This document shows positions 61,119-64,000 of a stretch of DNA of 64,000 bases, piece by piece. Within the stretch, counting starts at the first letter, position 1. Each line of letters begins with the position of its first letter. The stretch is from Prorocentrum cordatum (lineage: Eukaryota > Sar > Dinophyceae > Prorocentrales > Prorocentraceae): positions 1 to 64,000 of the forward strand of contig CAUYUJ010015754.1 in the NCBI GenBank assembly GCA_963575745.1, in the 5' to 3' direction. The position numbers and the translations under genes are program-made. The notes under the pieces were generated by a model that worked only from the letters and a program-made list of their open reading frames with translations, had not been told where the DNA came from and did not search any database.

Positions 61119-61544
61119 GCGCGGCCGCGTGCCTGTGAATCGGTTGCACTGCAGACTGCAGCTGGCTGTTTTGTCCGATTGGTCAAACATTTCACTGATA
61201 AAAGGAGCGCTGCTGCCTTCTCTGTCGTTGGTTGCCGGGAAGGGGAGCAGTTCGGAGTTCGATTGGATGGATTGGATTGAAGGACATGGGGAAGCAGGAT
61301 CGAGGGACGTCAGGGAGGTGTACGGCGAGGGCCTCCGCACACATCCAGCGGACATCGCGGATGGTTCGAGAGGGCGAGCAAGGCGGCGGCCAGTGAAGGG
61401 CACGCGGAGCACGGCTTGGCAGGCATCACATAGGGCATCACAGCACGCACTGCATGCCAAGAGGCACGCTTTCACGATGAGGTGGCGCGTCTTTGGTGTG
61501 CCGCTGTCGTCTTCCGAAGGAGGAACACGGCATAATCATGCATT
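61119..61544 (+). other. Region after the stop codon (3' UTR, terminus not resolved)
   Basis: No AATAAA signal, which dinoflagellates generally lack, and no obvious transcript end. A direct pair CTGCAGACTGCAGCTGG lies at about 61150. No coding evidence. Confidence 0.35.
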
Positions 61545-61688
61545 GTCGGAGCTCCGCGCGGATTTCTTGGACCGGCGCTGGACCCCCCCCCCTGGCTTGC
61601 GGAGCGCGCCAGGAGCGGCGCCAGAGGCGCTGCCAGGGGGGCCCAGCGCCGATCGAAGAAATCCGTGCGGAGCTCCGAAAGTCTATGT
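61545..61688. mobile_element. Foldback element, GGCGCTGGATCC family, best preserved copy
   Basis: The left arm TCGGAGCTCCGCGCGGATTT...ACCGGCGCTGG mirrors the right arm CCAGCGCCGATCGAAGAAAT...GTGCGGAGCTCCGA. Flanks ATCATGCATTG and TTATGCAGTTG may be a target duplication. Confidence 0.82.
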
Positions 61689-62231
61689 TTATGCAGTTGC
61701 TCGTTCCTCTAGTCTTGGTCCCATTCGGTTGTGGCTTCAATGCCTTTGCGCACGCCCCACCTGGGCTCTCCTTCATTACCCGTCGGCCTTGCTCTTGCGA
61801 GTGCGGCTCTTTCTGACTAGCCCTGTAAGTGTTTCCTTTCCAGACGTCCGCAGTCTTGATGAACACGAGGTGACGTTAACTCCATCTTAACAAGGGCTTG
61901 TCCATGCCGAGCCTACCAAGGCCCCATGGCTCGAAGCAAGCCCCAGGGACCGAACTCTCGGAGCCGTCGCCCATCGGCCCCCCCCAGCGCTCCCTCCTGC
62001 TTTCGCGTCGCACGCCCCCCTTCCCTCGGCTTCGGCGGCCATTTTGGGTGGACTGGGTTCGCCAGTTTCTCAAGTCCGGAACCTTGGGGGCCAGTCTTGG
62101 ACGATCGTGGCGCCCTCAGGGACCGCAGACGCGCCGACGGTGTGTTAGCTAACGGCGAAGTAGGACAACCAGCTGTGGTAAGGCGTGGCTCGTGGCCAAA
62201 AACAGGATTCCCAACCGCAGCACCCGCTAAG

Positions 62232-62391
62232 CAGGAGGGGAAGAAACACACAGACACGATTCATCGTCGACTCCGGGGAAGATATGGGAAACTATGGGAA
62301 ATGGGGGGAAGACAAAAGCGTAGAAACTATGGGGACATGTGGGGAACCCTGTCATTCGTGTGTATTTCTCTGTGTGTCCCAGGGCCCCTTC
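62232..62391 (+). mobile_element. Introner-like element, copy 6
   Basis: CAGGAGGGGAAGAAACACAC, CACGATTCATCGTCGACTCC, TATGGGAAATGGGGGGAAGA and a CATTCGTGTGTATTTCTCTG end with CCCAGGGCCCCTTCG. It lies about 1.1 kb past the host stop codon. The flanking duplication is not clear. Confidence 0.82.
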
Positions 62392-62572
62392 GCTGAAGCA
62401 AGCACGCCGTCGGCGCGGCCCTGGAGAGGGCCCCTGGCCAGGGGCAGCCGAGGGGAGGGACCCTCGGCGCCCCCAGGCGCTCCCGGGGGCCGCTGGGAAC
62501 CCCCACGGAGCACGTGCGCACCCGCGGCAGCCGCCGCCTCCCCCCCAGACAGCCAGCACCGTCGTATCGTTC

Positions 62573-62740
62573 ACCACCCACCAAACCACCCCAACCCAAC
62601 CCGAAGGCTCAGATTTACCCTCGATTTCCAGTGGGGGGGGGGGTCGGGAAGCATAGAAAAAGCACATGTGGAACCCTTACCCCCCCCCCCAACCCGAAAT
62701 TCGGGTCTTCGGGTTGGGTTGGGCTGGTCTGCTAGGTAGT
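62573..62740. mobile_element. 167-bp MITE, copy 2
   Basis: Almost identical to the nested element at 53655: ACCACCCCAACCCAACCCGA on the left and TCGGGTTGGGTTGGGCTGGT on the right, with GATTTACCCTCGATTTCCAG inside. Only a few differences over 165 bp suggest recent activity. Confidence 0.88.
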
Positions 62741-62869
62741 CACAAAGAGCGCACAAAAAAACTGCTCTTCTGGGAGTCCTGACCCTTTCCCCAGGACCGG
62801 CGTTTCAGCCATGCTGGTTGTCTGACGCTCCTGGGGTCTGGCGAGGGCTCCCTGAAGCCGAAACCCTCC

Positions 62870-64000
62870 AGTAAGGGACTCGTGAGGATTCCCCAGTAGA
62901 GATTCCCTACGAGCTTTTACTGAGGATTCCTTATTGAGGCATATTTCTCAGGATTCCCTGGTAAGAACTCCCATGAAGGATTCATTATTAGGGATCCCTG
63001 AATAAGGCTTCCCTAGTATGGGTTCCTCAATCCCAACCTTTCAGCAACGATTTCTTATGAAGGATTTTTGCCAGCAGGGATTCCTCACTACGCATTCCCT
63101 TCTAAATAGTTGTTAGTTTGGGCTCCTTCGTCAGGATCCTTCTCACGGAACCTTTTTTAGGATACACTACGAAGGATTCTTTCATAATGAATAAGGATCC
63201 CCAACGAAGGATTCCCTACCAACGATTTTGAACTACGGATTCCTCACTACGGATTCCTATTTTAAGGATTCTTTATTAAGGACTCCTTTTTTTCAAGCTT
63301 CCCTTATCACGAAACTCAATTGAGGGTTCCCTTCGAAAGGATTCCTTACGGAAGGCTTCCTGACCAAGCATCTCCTACTAAGAGTTCGTGATCGAGGAAT
63401 CTTTAGTAAGGATTCCCTTGTCAGGGTTCGTTACCAAGGATTTCTTGTTATCGGTCCCTTAGTACGGATTCCTTGTGCAGTATTCCTTAGCCAAGGTTTT
63501 TTGCTACATATTCCTGCACAAGGATTTCCTATTATGGATTTTAGAAGCAGGCTTCCGTCGTCAGGAAGCATTCTTATATATCCCAGTGGAGGATTTCTGT
63601 ATGACCATTCCTTACTAATGAACCCCTACTGGGTAATGCTTAAGCAATCTTTGATAAGGACTCCCAGATCCGGATTCCTTACAAAGTATCCCTTAACAAA
63701 GTTTCCTTACTCAGGATCCTTTACTAAACATTTCTTTGCAAGGATTTCTGATTACGGACCCTTAGTAAGAACTCGCTATGAACAAAGGTTCCTTGATAAT
63801 GACTCCCTGGGAAAGAAACCTGACTAAGAGTTCCCCAATCAGAATTCCTGAGCATGGATTCCTTATCACGGATTATTTATTCAGGACTCGTGGTTCAGGA
63901 ATTTTTAACAAGCATCTCCTAGACACAATTCTTTTCTAAGTATTCCCATCCTAATGGTTAGTTAGTGCAGACTCCCTGATCAGGATTTCTGAATATGGAA
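62870..64000. repeat. Degenerate AAGGATTCCTTA minisatellite, running off the window
   Basis: GGATTCC, AGGATTCCTT and TTCCTTACTA units recur every 12-20 bp with heavy decay. The region is clearly richer in A and T than the rest. The core GGATTCC is mirrored by GGAATCC-like words. No coding evidence; the 108-codon frame at 63501 is repeat-derived. Confidence 0.88.

Larger units (their letters stand above)
53622..61023 (+). other. Intron 9 of the hnRNP U-like gene
   Basis: It holds the nested MITEs (53630-53935), CCT and GGA arrays (54171-54323, 54943-55105), a foldback copy (55140-55262), composite-repeat copy D (56990-58045) and the inverted GCGAAGCGA minisatellite blocks (58270-59075). 55900-56980 and 59180-61000 hold nothing I can support as coding. 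Confidence 0.5.

Overview
This window looks like nuclear DNA of a GC-rich, repeat-laden dinoflagellate. Two features point there. Both LINE copies start with the 22-nt dinoflagellate spliced leader (TCCGTAGCC...TTGGCTCAAG). The host gene has introns that begin GC or GA far more often than GT. Prorocentrum-like species fit the GC level, but that is inference from memory.

My main reading is that nearly the whole window is one plus-strand protein gene of about 56.6 kb (4543-61118). I rebuilt it by hand from ten exons whose phases all fit: 1 (4543-4572), 2 (7132-7260, SAP domain), 3 (about 24676-24946), 4 (29320-29592, SPRY), 5 (33943-34133, SPRY end), 6 (35149-35280, degenerate P-loop), 7 (44690-46084, large C-terminal block), 8 (51407-51506), 9 (53466-53621) and 10 (61024-61118, stop). 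The model codes for 923 residues and has the architecture of heterogeneous nuclear ribonucleoprotein U (SAP, acidic linker, SPRY, P-loop-derived domain, Gly/Met-rich tail). That would make it a nuclear RNA/chromatin-associated protein. The starts of exons 3 and 7, the end of exon 6 and the exon 9-10 junction are the weak points.

The introns are a dense collection of mobile and repetitive DNA. Intron 2 holds an almost complete LINE (12901 to about 19906; ORF1, APE-type endonuclease, reverse transcriptase, RNase H) set inside a CCT array, with 94 Ts inside the RT domain. Intron 6 holds a 1.7-kb GAT/GCT array and a second, decayed LINE (37243 to about 42540). Both LINEs begin with a full spliced leader followed by a second, decayed one.

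Six copies of an element of about 170 bp (4915, 11884, 26779, 46828, 49120, 62232) all lie on the plus strand. They have intron-like ends, and two have clear 20-bp flanking duplications, so they look like introners or a SINE-like family. Several foldback (MITE-like) families, a three- or four-copy composite repeat built on a GGCCTCTTGGGG array, and many micro- and minisatellites fill the rest.

Region by region: 1-4542, upstream repeats; 4543-61118, the hnRNP U-like gene with its introns; 61119-64000, downstream repeats with a foldback element, an introner copy, a MITE and a degenerate GGATTCC tail. No rRNA, tRNA, SL-RNA gene or CRISPR array was found. Most long open frames elsewhere are translations of simple repeats.
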